From Acidobacteriota bacterium (lineage in GTDB: Bacteria; Acidobacteriota; Terriglobia; Acidiferrales; UBA7541): a stretch of DNA of 64,000 nucleotides. A model generated the notes under the pieces. That model had not been told where the DNA came from and made no database searches. It saw nothing but the letters and a program-made list of their open reading frames with translations. Below are positions 25,987 through 35,542 of this stretch, piece by piece (position 1 is the stretch's first letter; each line of letters begins with the position of its first letter). The position numbers and the translations under genes were made by a program. The stretch is from NCBI GenBank assembly GCA_003223325.1, contig QHYS01000331.1, positions 1 to 64,000 on the forward strand, written 5' to 3'.

Positions 25987-27168
25987 ATGCAACGAGGCAT
26001 TCGATTCGATGGCCGTCCCGTCTGGGCCGAGATTCGGCTGAGCGCACTCGCACACAACATGAAGGCCCTTCGGCGGCACGTCAATCCTCAAGGGCGTTCA
26101 GCCTCGCGGTCGCTGCGAAAAATACTCGCGGTGGTGAAGGCCAACGCGTATGGGCACGGCGCCGTTCCCGTGGCTCGTGCTCTGGCCCGCGCCGGCGCGG
26201 ATTGGTTTGGCGTGACCTGCACAGCAGAGGGAATCGAGCTGCGCGAAGGGAAAATACGCAAACCGATACTCGTGCTCACAGGCTTTTGGCCAGGCGAAGA
26301 AAAACGCCTAATCAAATATGAGTTGACGCCGGCCATCACACGCTGCGAGCAGTTGCGCTTGCTCGAGGGCGCCGCGTCGCGCGCGCGCCGCCGGATCAAG
26401 TTCCACGTGAAATTCCAAACGGGCATGAACCGCCTGGGACTTTCTCCAAGCGACGTGCCGTGCTTCGCGCGAACGTTGGCGTCTTGCCCGCACATCGAAT
26501 GTGAGGGTGTTTTCACGCATTTTGCTTCCTCGGAAGTCTTCACCGATGATCGTGTCGAGCAACAGCAAAGAGAGTTCGAATGCATCCTGGAACATTTGCG
26601 TCGGTTGGGCGTGTCGGCTTCGCTGGTGCATTTGGCCAATAGCGCAGCGGTTGCATCTCGCCCGGAAACCTGGGCGAACATGGTTCGGCCCGGCCTGGTG
26701 CTTTATGGCTACCACCAGTCCTACGAGCCGCCTGAACTCACAGCGCAAACGAACGCGAAACTTCCCCTGCAGCCCGCGCTGGCTCTGCGAGCGCGATTGA
26801 TTTCGGTGCGCGATACGGCGCCGGGCCAGGCCGTGGGCTATAACGGCCGATGGGTAGCGCAGCGGCCCTCGCGGGTAGCAGTAATTTCAGCCGGCTATGC
26901 CGATGGCTTGCCGCGCTCGCTTACGAACAAAGGCCGGGTGATCATTCGAGGCCGATTTGCTCCCCTAGTTGGCACGGTATCCATGGACCTTACCACCGCC
27001 GATGTCACTGATATTCCGGATGTAAAGGTGGGCGACGTGGCTACGTTCTACGGCGCCGATGGGGATGCCGTCCAATACGTTTCGGAAGTAGCGGGACAAC
27101 TGGGGACGGTAACTTCCGAACTGTGTTGCGCACTAGGCACACGGGTGCCTCGCTTTTACCTGCCCTGA
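25987..27168 (+). CDS. alr: Alanine racemase
   Basis: A 393-residue PLP enzyme converting L-Ala to D-Ala for peptidoglycan. The PLP lysine lies in VVKANAYGHGAVPVARAL near residue 52. Later motifs are KFQTGMNRLGL, HLANSAAV, MVRPGLVLYGY, the catalytic Tyr region ISAGYADGLPRSLTNKG, and LVGTVSMDLTTADVTDI. Start ATG 25987; the N-terminus RPVWAEIRLSALAHNM fits the family. It stands alone as a monocistronic gene. Confidence 0.96.
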   Translation: MQRGIRFDGRPVWAEIRLSALAHNMKALRRHVNPQGRSASRSLRKILAVVKANAYGHGAVPVARALARAGADWFGVTCTAEGIELREGKIRKPILVLTGFWPGEEKRLIKYELTPAITRCEQLRLLEGAASRARRRIKFHVKFQTGMNRLGLSPSDVPCFARTLASCPHIECEGVFTHFASSEVFTDDRVEQQQREFECILEHLRRLGVSASLVHLANSAAVASRPETWANMVRPGLVLYGYHQSYEPPELTAQTNAKLPLQPALALRARLISVRDTAPGQAVGYNGRWVAQRPSRVAVISAGYADGLPRSLTNKGRVIIRGRFAPLVGTVSMDLTTADVTDIPDVKVGDVATFYGADGDAVQYVSEVAGQLGTVTSELCCALGTRVPRFYLP

Positions 27169-27331
27169 AGGCTTCTCAGCCCCGGCCGTGGTGTAAGCCC
27201 TTGCGCTACAGCAACCTAAGTCTTGACCCGCGTGTTACAATGCTTTCGCTGCGGCCTAAGGGAAGCCGCTCCTGCTTGGTTCCGGGGCTCGTTCTTCGTT
27301 TCATTTGCGCGCACCGTCTTCCCGGAAGGCG

Positions 27332-27355
27332 TTTATATAGATCGTTTTATATAAA
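27332..27355. repeat. AT-rich inverted repeat upstream of the PIN-TRAM gene
   Basis: TTTATATA and TATATAAA form a perfect 8-bp inverted repeat around an 8-base loop, about 58 bp before the next gene. It stands out strongly against the GC-rich surroundings. It could be a regulator site or part of a promoter. Confidence 0.5.
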
Positions 27356-27412
27356 TCATGATCACTTTACTTCTAACTCTTATCAGTCAAAACCAATTTA
27401 TGAGGTCTTCTT

Positions 27413-28630
27413 ATGTCTCGTCCTTATACTCGAATTGCACAGGCCCCCGAAGTACCGACCTCCGAATTCAGCCGCGCGAAAACTAGCGCTGAATTCAATG
27501 GCTATCGCAAAGACGTGCGTTTCGGCAGTTGGTGGGACCAGTTGGTCGTGCGGCTGGTATTTGCCGCCGCATGCATTGCGGTCGGTTACCATTTTCACCC
27601 CTTCGGACTCAGCCGCCCCGCGGCCGCGATAGTAGGCCTCATTTTTTCCATATCTGTTTTCTTATTCGAGATCCGCTTGCAACGGGCGAGTTTGCGGCGG
27701 CTGATCGGCGCTGCGGTGGGCTCCGTTTTGGGAATTGTGGGCGCCTACTTAATGGGCCTAGTGGTGAGCCAGACCACCATCCCGGAAGACTCGCGGTCGT
27801 TTTTGGATATTGGCGTTCTGCTGGTGATGACCTACATCGGCCTGGTCCTTGGCGCACGCAAAGGCGACATGCTCAATTTACAGGCCCTTGGCGGTCTTTT
27901 TGGCAATGAAAGAGGAAATCGACGCCAGCCGAAAATCCTGGATACCAGTGTAATCATTGACGGGCGCGTCGCGGATATTTGCGAAGCTTACTTTCTCGAG
28001 GGTGTTTTGGTTGTGCCTCAGTTTGTGCTTCGGGAATTACAGCTGGTAGCGGATTCGCCCGATGGCTTGAAACGGCAGCGCGGCCGGCGGGGTCTGGAAG
28101 TCTTGCAAAGAATGCAGAAGATGGCGCACCTAGAGGTGGAGATCTCTGAAGACGATTTTCCCCAAATCGCTGAAGTGGACATGAAATTGATCGAACTGGC
28201 CAAGCGCTACGACGCAAAGATCGTAACCAATGACTACAACTTGAATAAAGTCGCCACGCTCCAGGGCTTGGATGTGCTGAACGTCAACCAGCTGGCGAAT
28301 GCGTTGAAGCCGGTCGTACTGCCGGGCGAAGCGATGCGGGTCTTTATTCTTCGCGAGGGAAAGGAATACAACCAGGGCGTAGCCTACCTGGATGACGGGA
28401 CCATGGTCGTGGTCGATGGCGGGAGGCGGGCCATCAACAAGACCGTGGACATCATCGTCACCTCCGTCCATCAAACCACGGCTGGGAAGATGATATTCGG
28501 CCGTTATGACGACCGCGAGCAAGCGAGAAATCATGGGACGCAGCCTGTAGAAACCGCGAGATCGGTCGAAGCCCCTCCAGCGGCGGAGCGACTCCCGCGC
28601 GCCGCCATACCAGATCCCAGCCAATCTTGA
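27413..28630 (+). CDS. Membrane-anchored PIN/TRAM-domain protein (YacL-like)
   Basis: A 405-residue protein. Four hydrophobic segments occupy about residues 45-145, followed by a PIN nuclease domain (KILDTSVIIDGRVADICEAY, acidic residues including D in IVTNDYNLNKVA) and a TRAM RNA-binding domain (GKEYNQGVAYLDDGTMVVVD, then IIVTSVHQTTAGKMIFGRYD). The tail is low-complexity. The family is predicted to cut RNA at the membrane; the target is unknown. It precedes ispD, as in many bacteria. Confidence 0.9.
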   Translation: MSRPYTRIAQAPEVPTSEFSRAKTSAEFNGYRKDVRFGSWWDQLVVRLVFAAACIAVGYHFHPFGLSRPAAAIVGLIFSISVFLFEIRLQRASLRRLIGAAVGSVLGIVGAYLMGLVVSQTTIPEDSRSFLDIGVLLVMTYIGLVLGARKGDMLNLQALGGLFGNERGNRRQPKILDTSVIIDGRVADICEAYFLEGVLVVPQFVLRELQLVADSPDGLKRQRGRRGLEVLQRMQKMAHLEVEISEDDFPQIAEVDMKLIELAKRYDAKIVTNDYNLNKVATLQGLDVLNVNQLANALKPVVLPGEAMRVFILREGKEYNQGVAYLDDGTMVVVDGGRRAINKTVDIIVTSVHQTTAGKMIFGRYDDREQARNHGTQPVETARSVEAPPAAERLPRAAIPDPSQS

Positions 28631-28731
28631 GGAATCAGTGGAACTTGATGTGGAATATGGCTCCAGGGACCTGAGAGGTGTAAACGCTTGACCTTTTCGG
28701 CGTCCGGCCTTTAGTTGCGGGCCTCCACTAT

Positions 28732-29460
28732 ATGTCTTCGATTGTCGCTATATTGCCGGCAGCAGGTCTGGGCACCCGCATGGGTGCCGATGCGCCCAAG
28801 CAGTTCCGCTTGTTGGATGGCGTGCCCGTGGTGGTCTTCACGTTGCGAAGACTGGCCGCCTCCCCGTTAATCAACAGTTTCTTGATCGCGACGCACGCCG
28901 ACGAAATCAGACCCTTGAACCAGCGCATTGCCGCCGAGGGTCTCGCGCGCCCGTTTCGCGTCTTACCGGGAGGCGACACGCGCCAGGAATCGGTGGCCCA
29001 AGCGCTCGCGGAAGTTCCGCACCAAACGGAATTCGTTCTGGTGCACGATGCGGTTCGGCCCTTGGTAACCCGCGATCAGGTGGAACGTGTGATCCTAGAG
29101 GCCGAGCGGTGTCGTGCCGCGATTCTGGGCATTCCGGCAATGGATACGGTGAAAGAGGTGAAGCGCGCCAGCCTGCCGGAGGATGTCGCGCTGATCACGG
29201 CGACCATACCCCGGGAACGCATCGTTTTGGCGCAAACACCGCAGGTCTTTGAAGCCGCCATCCTTCGCGAGGCGTTCGCGCGAGCCGCCGCGGACGGATT
29301 TACGGCTTCAGACGAAGCGGCCCTGGTCGAGCGCCTCGGGCACAACGTTCATGTTGTGCTGGGTTCGGAACGCAATCTGAAGATCACGCGGCCCGGCGAT
29401 TTGGAGATTGCCGAGTTTTATTTAAGCCGTGAACGCATGGCAGCCGAGGTTGGGCGGTGA
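28732..29460 (+). CDS. ispD: 2-C-methyl-D-erythritol 4-phosphate cytidylyltransferase
   Basis: A 242-residue enzyme, the third step of the MEP pathway. The CTP loop AILPAAGLGTRMGADAPKQF is intact, as are VLVHDAVRPLVT, IPAMDTVKEV and ATIPRERIVLAQTPQVF. ATG 28732. It overlaps ispF by four bases (GTGA), so the two are coupled. Confidence 0.96.
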   Translation: MSSIVAILPAAGLGTRMGADAPKQFRLLDGVPVVVFTLRRLAASPLINSFLIATHADEIRPLNQRIAAEGLARPFRVLPGGDTRQESVAQALAEVPHQTEFVLVHDAVRPLVTRDQVERVILEAERCRAAILGIPAMDTVKEVKRASLPEDVALITATIPRERIVLAQTPQVFEAAILREAFARAAADGFTASDEAALVERLGHNVHVVLGSERNLKITRPGDLEIAEFYLSRERMAAEVGR

Positions 29461-29930
29461 GCCGATCGGGCATCGGCTATGACTTGCACCGGCTCGCCGC
29501 AGGCCGCAAGTTGGTGCTTGGCGGCATCGAAGTCCCTTTCGAGAAAGGCCCCGTCGGCCATTCCGATGGAGATGCGCTGGCACACGCCATCTGCGACGCC
29601 CTCTTGGGCGCGGCGGGTCTCGGTGACATTGGAACGCATTTTCCGGACACGGATCCAAAATGGAAAGATGCGCACAGCCTGCGTTTTTTGGAGCACGTGC
29701 GGAGCCTTCTGGAGGAACGGCGCTTGCACATTATGCACCTGGACGCCATCGTAATCACAGAACAGCCTAAGCTGGGCCCGCATTTTTCCGCCATGCGCGA
29801 GGCATTGGCACAAGCGCTGGGCATCGAGACTTCGCGCATCAACCTCAAGGCAAAAACGAACGAAGGCATAGGCGCAGTAGGCCGCGGTGAAGCGATTGCC
29901 GCCCAGGCAATTGCCACGCTCGACAGCTAG
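29457..29930 (+). CDS. ispF: 2-C-methyl-D-erythritol 2,4-cyclodiphosphate synthase
   Basis: A 157-residue trimeric enzyme of the MEP pathway. The zinc ligands are visible in GIGYDLHRL (Asp, His) and VGHSDGDALAHAICDAL (His); IGTHFPDTDP and KTNEGIGAVGRGEAIAAQAI complete the family pattern. The GTG start is inside the ispD stop. ispE lies ~9.5 kb upstream. Confidence 0.97.
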   Translation: MSRSGIGYDLHRLAAGRKLVLGGIEVPFEKGPVGHSDGDALAHAICDALLGAAGLGDIGTHFPDTDPKWKDAHSLRFLEHVRSLLEERRLHIMHLDAIVITEQPKLGPHFSAMREALAQALGIETSRINLKAKTNEGIGAVGRGEAIAAQAIATLDS

Positions 29931-29988
29931 CTTCGGTCACTGCTGCGGCTAGCTTTGCGGTACAAAGTTTCGGCTCGTTTCCTCGACA

Positions 29989-30735
29989 ATGGAAAAATTG
30001 ACGAGCATCCATGCCGTGAGAGAAGCCCTCGCCGCGCGCCGTCCGGTGCAATCCGTGCTCATTGCGCGAGGACGACACGGCGACCGGCTGGAAGAAATCG
30101 TTCGCCTGGCCAGGCGCAATGGTGTGTCCCTACGATTTGAAGCACGCCCGCAGATCGATCGCGCCGCGGGAACGCGCGACCATCAGGGTGTCGTCGCTTT
30201 GATCGCTCGAGAAGCCAGCGTCTCGCTCGAGGAGCTTCTGGCCGGAGACGGCTCTGCTGCATCTGGCTTGCTTGTGTTGCTTGACGGCGTGGAAGATCCG
30301 CAGAATCTCGGGGCCATTATTCGGACTGCATTGGCGGCAGGCGCCGCCGGCGTCGTGCTACCGGAACGCCGCGCCGCTGGGCTGACTGATGCGGCGGTTC
30401 GCGCATCGGCCGGAGCAGCGGCGCATCTCCGTGTCGCACGGGTCATAAATCTGGCGCGCGCCATGGAAGAGATCAAGCGGGCTGGCTACTGGGTGGTTGG
30501 GTTAGACGAGCGCGCCGAAAGGCGCTACACGGATATCGATCTGAGCGAACCAGTTGCGCTTGTGCTGGGTGGCGAAGGCAACGGTCTTCACCAACTCGTG
30601 AAAGAGCGCTGCGATTTTGTGGTCTCGATTCCCGCGACCGGCCCGGTGCGCTCGTTAAATGTCTCTGTAGCCGCAGGGGTGGTTTTGTTTGAGGTCGTGC
30701 GCCAACGCGCCGCCAAGCGCATCGAGTACTCCTGA
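29989..30735 (+). CDS. rlmB: 23S rRNA 2'-O-methyltransferase RlmB-like (SpoU family)
   Basis: A 248-residue SPOUT methyltransferase. The N-terminal substrate-binding domain (IHAVREALAARRPVQSVLIA) is followed by the three SPOUT motifs: DPQNLGAIIRTALAAGAAGV, LVLGGEGNGLHQLV and IPATGPVRSLNVSVAAGVVL. RlmB methylates G2251; exact specificity within the family is inferred. It lies 58 bp after ispF and converges on apt with only 19 bp between stops. Confidence 0.9.
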   Translation: MEKLTSIHAVREALAARRPVQSVLIARGRHGDRLEEIVRLARRNGVSLRFEARPQIDRAAGTRDHQGVVALIAREASVSLEELLAGDGSAASGLLVLLDGVEDPQNLGAIIRTALAAGAAGVVLPERRAAGLTDAAVRASAGAAAHLRVARVINLARAMEEIKRAGYWVVGLDERAERRYTDIDLSEPVALVLGGEGNGLHQLVKERCDFVVSIPATGPVRSLNVSVAAGVVLFEVVRQRAAKRIEYS

Positions 30736-30754
30736 TTCGAATCTTGAGCTCATG

Positions 30755-31276
30755 TCAGGAATCGTACTGGATCAAGGAGAAGACGTCCATACCGGGCAAT
30801 TTCGCGCGGCCCTTCAGGAAGGTAAGTTCAACAGCGAAAGCCACCCCGTTCACGGTGCCACCGAGGGTCCTCACGAGTTTCACTGTGGCTGCCGCTGTGC
30901 CTCCGGTAGCCAAGAGATCGTCACTGATCAGGACGCTTTGGCCTGGCCGAATGGCATCTTCGTGGATCTCCAGCGTATCGGTGCCGTACTCGAGTTGGTA
31001 GGAAACTTTTGCGGTCTTGGCCGGCAATTTCTTGGGCTTTCGGACCGGGACGAATCCAGCCCCCAAGCGATATGCTAGCGCAGGAGCGAAAATGAACCCG
31101 CGCGCCTCCACGCCCACCACTACGTCAACTTTACGATCCGCATAATGATCGCAAAGCTCATCCACTAGCTTTTGAAAGCCGTGCTTATCTTTGAGCAGCG
31201 TAGTCAGGTCGTAGAAGAGAATGCCTGGTTTCGGGTAATCCGGGATTTCACGAATCAGCTTCTTCAGATCATCCAT
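30755..31276 (-). CDS. apt: Adenine phosphoribosyltransferase
   Basis: A 173-residue purine salvage enzyme making AMP from adenine and PRPP. Seen: [40 protein letters not shown], and the PRPP loop [20 protein letters not shown]. Complete and of usual length. It lies 22 bp after acyP on the same strand. Confidence 0.96.
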   Translation of the reverse strand: MDDLKKLIREIPDYPKPGILFYDLTTLLKDKHGFQKLVDELCDHYADRKVDVVVGVEARGFIFAPALAYRLGAGFVPVRKPKKLPAKTAKVSYQLEYGTDTLEIHEDAIRPGQSVLISDDLLATGGTAAATVKLVRTLGGTVNGVAFAVELTFLKGRAKLPGMDVFSLIQYDS

Positions 31277-31298
31277 TATGAGCCTCGCGCCGAGATTG

Positions 31299-31592
31299 TT
31301 AACGATCGAACGTCACGGAGAATCCGGAGCTAAAAGCCAACAAGACTTCCGCTTCAACTTCGGCGACATCAGCCACGGCGGCGAGCGCCGGGCCACGTCG
31401 CAATTCCCGAGCGAAGTCGCGAAGCTGATCGCTGGTTCCGATAGCATAGACCTCCACGCGCCCGTCAGCGAGGTTCTTGGCATAACCTGTCAGGCGAAGT
31501 TGCTCAGCCGTATCCACGGCAAAATAACGGTACCCCACGCCTTGCACCCTGCCCGAAACAAAGAATCGCTTGGCCTGCTTTTCCGCCCGCAT
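31299..31592 (-). CDS. acyP: Acylphosphatase
   Basis: A 97-residue enzyme hydrolysing acyl phosphates. The catalytic Arg is in [16 protein letters not shown] and the Asn in [19 protein letters not shown] 31592 is chosen; the frame is open 16 codons further up, but the added basic stretch lies outside the fold. It is probably transcribed with apt. Confidence 0.93.
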   Translation of the reverse strand: MRAEKQAKRFFVSGRVQGVGYRYFAVDTAEQLRLTGYAKNLADGRVEVYAIGTSDQLRDFARELRRGPALAAVADVAEVEAEVLLAFSSGFSVTFDR

Positions 31593-31768
31593 TGCCCGCC
31601 TGCCACTGTTTCGCTGCGCCGCAGAGCGGGATTTTACCAAAGCGGGCGAAAGGAAGTGCAGAAAGGCCTAGAAAGCGCAGCGCGCGACCTTGGCGGATAT
31701 AATGGTGGAAGCGGTCTCGGGATGATTGGAGTAAACGGTACGGCTTGTTCAGCGCATCTGAAGAAACT

Positions 31769-32635
31769 GTGAGTATCAAGCGCATCATTCCCGCTCTTGC
31801 GTCTCTGATAATGGCGGCTTCTGGCGTGGGCTTTTTCGTCACCTCACTTGCCGCGCAGGAGCCCGCTGGGCCGCAAACACCACCGAAGGCTCCTGAGATT
31901 GTGCGAATTCCTAGTCGTCCTGAAACGCCCGCGGAACAGCCGCCCATCGCACCCGACGAGATCATCAGGCGATTTTCAGCGCAGGAGGACCAGCTGGCGC
32001 GCCTCTTTGTAACTTATGGCTATCGCAAAACGGTACGCCTGGAGGAAATCGGGCCGGATGGCAAGGCTTCCGGACAAGCGGAAATCAGCTCCTCATCGCT
32101 TCCGGTTTCCGACGAAGCCCGGCGGAAGGCTGCCGGTGAGCCGCAGTCAACCCTCAAATTTTTGAATCTGGAGCGCGACGATATCGAAGCGCTCTCGAAG
32201 ATTCCGGCATTTCCTCTGGTCAGTTCGAATCTGCCCAAATACGAGATCCGCTACGAGGGCAAGCAGCCGATCGATGAGCTGAACACGTACGTCTTTCAGG
32301 TAAAGCCACTCCAGCTCGAACGCGCACGCGCATATTTCGACGGACTCGTTTGGGTAGACGACCATGACTTGGCCATCGTGAAAACATACGGTAAATGGGT
32401 AACCGAAACCGGCGACGCCAAGGCTTCGCAACTGCCCTTCACCATCTTTGAGACCTATCGGCAGCCTGTAGCCAACAAGTATTGGCTGCCGGCATATTCG
32501 CGTTCTGATGCCTCGTTTGACAATCGAGCCACGAGCGTTCCCGTTCGTTTGATCATTCGCTGGGACCAGTACGCGCCGCTGCCGCCGGATAAGCAATCCG
32601 CGCAAACCCCGCCCGCTGCGAACCACGAACGTTAG
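31769..32635 (+). CDS. Exported LolA-fold-like protein
   Basis: A 288-residue protein with a signal peptide (IIPALASLIMAASGVGFFVT) and a Pro-rich linker. The globular part (IIRRFSAQEDQLARLFVTYG, YEIRYEGKQPIDELNTYVFQ, LVWVDDHDLAIVKTYGKWVT) reads like the beta-sheet proteins of the outer-membrane lipoprotein-sorting (LolA-like) group. GTG 31769 starts directly at the signal peptide. It is probably periplasmic; function unknown. Its stop overlaps the convergent HAD gene by four bases. Confidence 0.6.
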   Translation: MSIKRIIPALASLIMAASGVGFFVTSLAAQEPAGPQTPPKAPEIVRIPSRPETPAEQPPIAPDEIIRRFSAQEDQLARLFVTYGYRKTVRLEEIGPDGKASGQAEISSSSLPVSDEARRKAAGEPQSTLKFLNLERDDIEALSKIPAFPLVSSNLPKYEIRYEGKQPIDELNTYVFQVKPLQLERARAYFDGLVWVDDHDLAIVKTYGKWVTETGDAKASQLPFTIFETYRQPVANKYWLPAYSRSDASFDNRATSVPVRLIIRWDQYAPLPPDKQSAQTPPAANHER

Positions 32636-33276
32636 CTGTGCCAGAAGAGCCCAGGAAGCACGCTGATAGTCCTAATCAGTGCGTTGGGTCGCGATTCGCG
32701 CAGCCGCTCGGGAACGGGAGAGTGCTCGAGAACGCCGACAACAGCTACGCCGGCGTGCCGAGCCATCTGCACATCCTCTGGCGCGTCTCCAATATAGACG
32801 CAGGAAGCAGGTTCAAAGCCAAGCTGGCGAATGGCAAGCCGAAGCTGCAGCGGATGCGGCTTGCGATGAGGCACCCCGTCACCAAAGATACTCACGGCAA
32901 AAAACCGCTCCAGCCCAAATGCACGAATCTGCGAGCGGACTCGCAAGCTACTGCCGCTGCTGACTAAACCCAACCGAAATCGTTCCGCGAGTCTCTGCAC
33001 TACGCAGCGAGCGCCACTCTGCAGCATAGGACGTTCCGAGCGGTAGAAGCGACGCCAAAGCCGGTCCGCTTCGGCCCAGCGCTCCGGTGGCAGTTCTGCG
33101 GCGCGATAGACGTTATGCCAGTCCGGCGAGTAATGTTGCGCGAGCCTGGTGGGCTCCCAGGAAACGCCGAGTGCTCGGAACATTTGCAAGTAAGCATTCG
33201 TGTCTGCCCGAAACGAATCGAGCAGTGTGCCGTCCCAGTCAAACAGCACCGACCGAAGCGGCTTGTAGGTCAGCAT
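32632..33276 (-). CDS. HAD-family phosphatase
   Basis: A 214-residue hydrolase with all four HAD motifs: DWDGTLLDS (nucleophile Asp), LVSSGSS, HRKPHPLQL (Lys), and YIGDAPEDVQMARHAG. The helical cap (NAYLQMFRALGVSWEPTRLA) fits the phosphoglycolate-phosphatase-like group; the true substrate is not known. ATG 33276 is chosen over an upstream Cys-rich extension. Confidence 0.87.
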   Translation of the reverse strand: MLTYKPLRSVLFDWDGTLLDSFRADTNAYLQMFRALGVSWEPTRLAQHYSPDWHNVYRAAELPPERWAEADRLWRRFYRSERPMLQSGARCVVQRLAERFRLGLVSSGSSLRVRSQIRAFGLERFFAVSIFGDGVPHRKPHPLQLRLAIRQLGFEPASCVYIGDAPEDVQMARHAGVAVVGVLEHSPVPERLRESRPNALIRTISVLPGLFWHS

Positions 33277-33365
33277 TAGACCATCGTAGCAGACGCATTG
33301 GCACAATGGCCGTCGGGACCTGAACGCGTGGCCATGACCTTATGTAACGAGGTGCCGGGCGCGGA

Positions 33366-33875
33366 TCAGGGCGACGAACTTCGTTCGAGCAGACTCTCGT
33401 CCCGCCGGTAGCTGATATCATCGAAAGCAGCCGCCACGCCGAACCAGCCGACCTTCTCTGCCGGTTCGGCACGCACTACATGAGCAGCGGCGCTCAGGTG
33501 TACGGTGGCTCGCGCAATGGGTTGGGTGATCAGTTCTACCTCAAGCTCGATGGGGGTGCCGGCCTCAATCCGAAGGGGCACAAGGAAGAAGAGACCGCTG
33601 GAACTGATGTTTGCCGTTTGCAGGAAGTATCGCTGCGTGTGGCGTAGTCCGGCTACCCGCTCTAAGCGCAGCGGAAACGAAAGCCGGGCGCGGGCGTAGA
33701 CCCGCCGTTCGCTGGCGCGACCCACGGTATGCGTGGGCACGCGGTTGATTCCTCGCGGCTGACTGCGGTTGGGCCAATCGGTATCAACGGCACTTGCAGG
33801 AGCAGATGGAGCTTGTGAATCTTGGGTTGCCGATTCGACCGGGCCTGCGGCGGAGGCAGGCCGAGAGACACGCAT
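33366..33875 (-). CDS. PilZ-domain protein
   Basis: A 169-residue protein. The first ~50 residues are Pro/Ser/Ala-rich and probably disordered. The PilZ domain follows: ERRVYARARLSFPLRLERV, then TANISSSGLFFLVP, matching the RxxxR and N/DxSxxG c-di-GMP motifs, and FGVAAAFDDI at the end. A strong GGGGGGA ribosome site precedes the ATG. This is an intact PilZ gene, unlike the broken one near 6 kb. Confidence 0.85.
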   Translation of the reverse strand: MRVSRPASAAGPVESATQDSQAPSAPASAVDTDWPNRSQPRGINRVPTHTVGRASERRVYARARLSFPLRLERVAGLRHTQRYFLQTANISSSGLFFLVPLRIEAGTPIELEVELITQPIARATVHLSAAAHVVRAEPAEKVGWFGVAAAFDDISYRRDESLLERSSSP

Positions 33876-34271
33876 AGTTCCCCCCTTTAGGGATGCGTTT
33901 CCGGCCGCTGTAGGCGTGACTATGCCGCTGGGTCTCTTTCAGGTCAACGAATTACGGCAGGCGTATGTTCCAATGGGTAAACCGCAAAAACTATGGAGCC
34001 GATTCCGGGACTGGGCGAGCACAAGAAGTTGTCCGAGGACAAAGTGGGAGGCTCCACCGTCTCTGGAGCCGTGGGGGCCGAAGTGGAGGTTTGCGGTTGT
34101 GTCCAGGGCGGCAGAAGCGTACGATTCGCGAGTTAGCTGTCCAAATATCCCTCGGAGCCTGGCGCTTTTAAGAATCTGCTCAAGCTCAATCTCTTTTGGA
34201 TCGGATTGTGATGGTTAACGCTAATCCAAACTCAAAGCGTAGCCGGATCTAAACCAGGAAGTACGATAACC
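33876..34271. other. Divergent intergenic region
   Basis: A 396-bp gap between the leftward PilZ gene and the rightward Tat-exported hydrolase. I see no coding region or clear hairpin; promoters for both genes should lie here. Confidence 0.4.
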
Positions 34272-35273
34272 TTGAATCGAAGAACTTTCCTCAAGAAGGG
34301 CGGATTAGCCACTACAGCTTTTGTTGGCACGTTCATTGGAACTGGCCGCTCATGGGCTCAGGCTGAAGGGACTCCGGTCCCACGGCTGATCGAGACACCA
34401 CCGCTCGCCATCGCGTACGAAGAGCATGGTGACAGCGCGGGATTCCCCATTATCCTCCTTCACGGCTTTCCCGATGACGCCCGGGCCTGGGACGACGTAA
34501 CGCCTCCACTAGTCCAAGCGGGCTACCGCGTCCTTGTCCCATACCTGCGTGGCTATGGCCGCACGCGCTTCCGGGATGTAGCGGCTCCGCGGATGGCGGA
34601 GCAGGCGGCCATCGGCCAAGACCTCATCGACTTCGCTGATGGGCTACGCATCACTCAGTTTGCTGTCGCGGGTTACGATTGGGGTGGGCGCGCGGCCTGC
34701 ATTGCCGCAGCGCTGCATCCAGATCGAGTGCGGGCGGCCGTCCTCATCGGCGGCTACACCATACAAAACACGATTGCCCCTTCCGCACCGGCGGATCCGG
34801 AAACGGAACGCGCTCTCTGGTATCAATGGTATTTCAATACTGAACGCGGGCGGGCGGGGCTCGCCGCGAATCGGCGCAGCATCTGCCGTTTGTTGTGGGA
34901 AACATGGTCGCCCGGCTGGCACTTTAGCGACGAAACGTTCAACCGGACCGCCATTTCATTCGCCAACCCCGATTTCGTGGATGTCGTGATCCACTCGTAC
35001 CGCCATCGACATGGAAATGCCCCAGGCGAACCGCGCTTTCTGGCAGTGGAACAGCAATTGGCGCAGCATCCCAAGATTCAGGTTCCGTCAATCGTCCTGT
35101 ATGGCGCGAACGACGGTGTCGCACTTAAACCACCAGACTCGGCCGTCGATCGAGCATTGTTCACCTCTCTGGTGGCGCGGGAGGTGTATCCGGGCGCGGG
35201 ACACTTCCTGCCACGTGAAAAGCCAGACGTCGTGTCATCTGCAGTGCTAAAACTCCTCGAAAATGGTCGCTAG
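34272..35273 (+). CDS. Tat-exported alpha/beta hydrolase (epoxide hydrolase-like)
   Basis: A 333-residue protein with a twin-arginine signal (NRRTFLKKGGLATTAFVGTF). The alpha/beta hydrolase fold shows the oxyanion segment ILLHGFPDDARAWDD, the nucleophile elbow AVAGYDWGGRAACI with Asp as nucleophile, a later acid in LYGANDGVALKP and the His in YPGAGHFLPREKPD. An Asp nucleophile points to epoxide hydrolase or haloalkane dehalogenase chemistry. The TTG start at 34272 has an AGGAAG site ten bases upstream and begins the Tat signal. Confidence 0.85.
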   Translation: MNRRTFLKKGGLATTAFVGTFIGTGRSWAQAEGTPVPRLIETPPLAIAYEEHGDSAGFPIILLHGFPDDARAWDDVTPPLVQAGYRVLVPYLRGYGRTRFRDVAAPRMAEQAAIGQDLIDFADGLRITQFAVAGYDWGGRAACIAAALHPDRVRAAVLIGGYTIQNTIAPSAPADPETERALWYQWYFNTERGRAGLAANRRSICRLLWETWSPGWHFSDETFNRTAISFANPDFVDVVIHSYRHRHGNAPGEPRFLAVEQQLAQHPKIQVPSIVLYGANDGVALKPPDSAVDRALFTSLVAREVYPGAGHFLPREKPDVVSSAVLKLLENGR

Positions 35274-35489
35274 TGTAGCGCCGAGTTGGTGACACGAGCC
35301 GATGCTACAGCCGTCCTTTTGCCCTGGCACCTTTCCTACTAGGAGAATATGACGAAGGGTTCAGGCCAAGATTTGAAGTTGCTAACACTTCCCGGCTACG
35401 GAAAGGCAAAGAGGGTGGAATCAAAGGTCGCATATTGGGATACCGTGCTCACGGCGGATTGCAGCCGAGCAGAAGCGTTCGCGGCGGCT

Positions 35490-35534
35490 TTGAGCGCAAG
35501 AATCGGATAGCCGCAGTTACATCCAGGATATATT
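35490..35534 (+). promoter_or_regulatory. Candidate Ada box and -10 element
   Basis: GAGCGCAAGA at 35492-35501 resembles the E. coli ada operator word AAGCGCAAGA, and TATATT (35529-35534) could be the -10 box. With this spacing the transcript would begin at or just before ATG 35543. Methylated Ada would activate its own gene here. Inferred from similarity and position. Confidence 0.35.
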
Positions 35535-35542
35535 TTAGGTTC

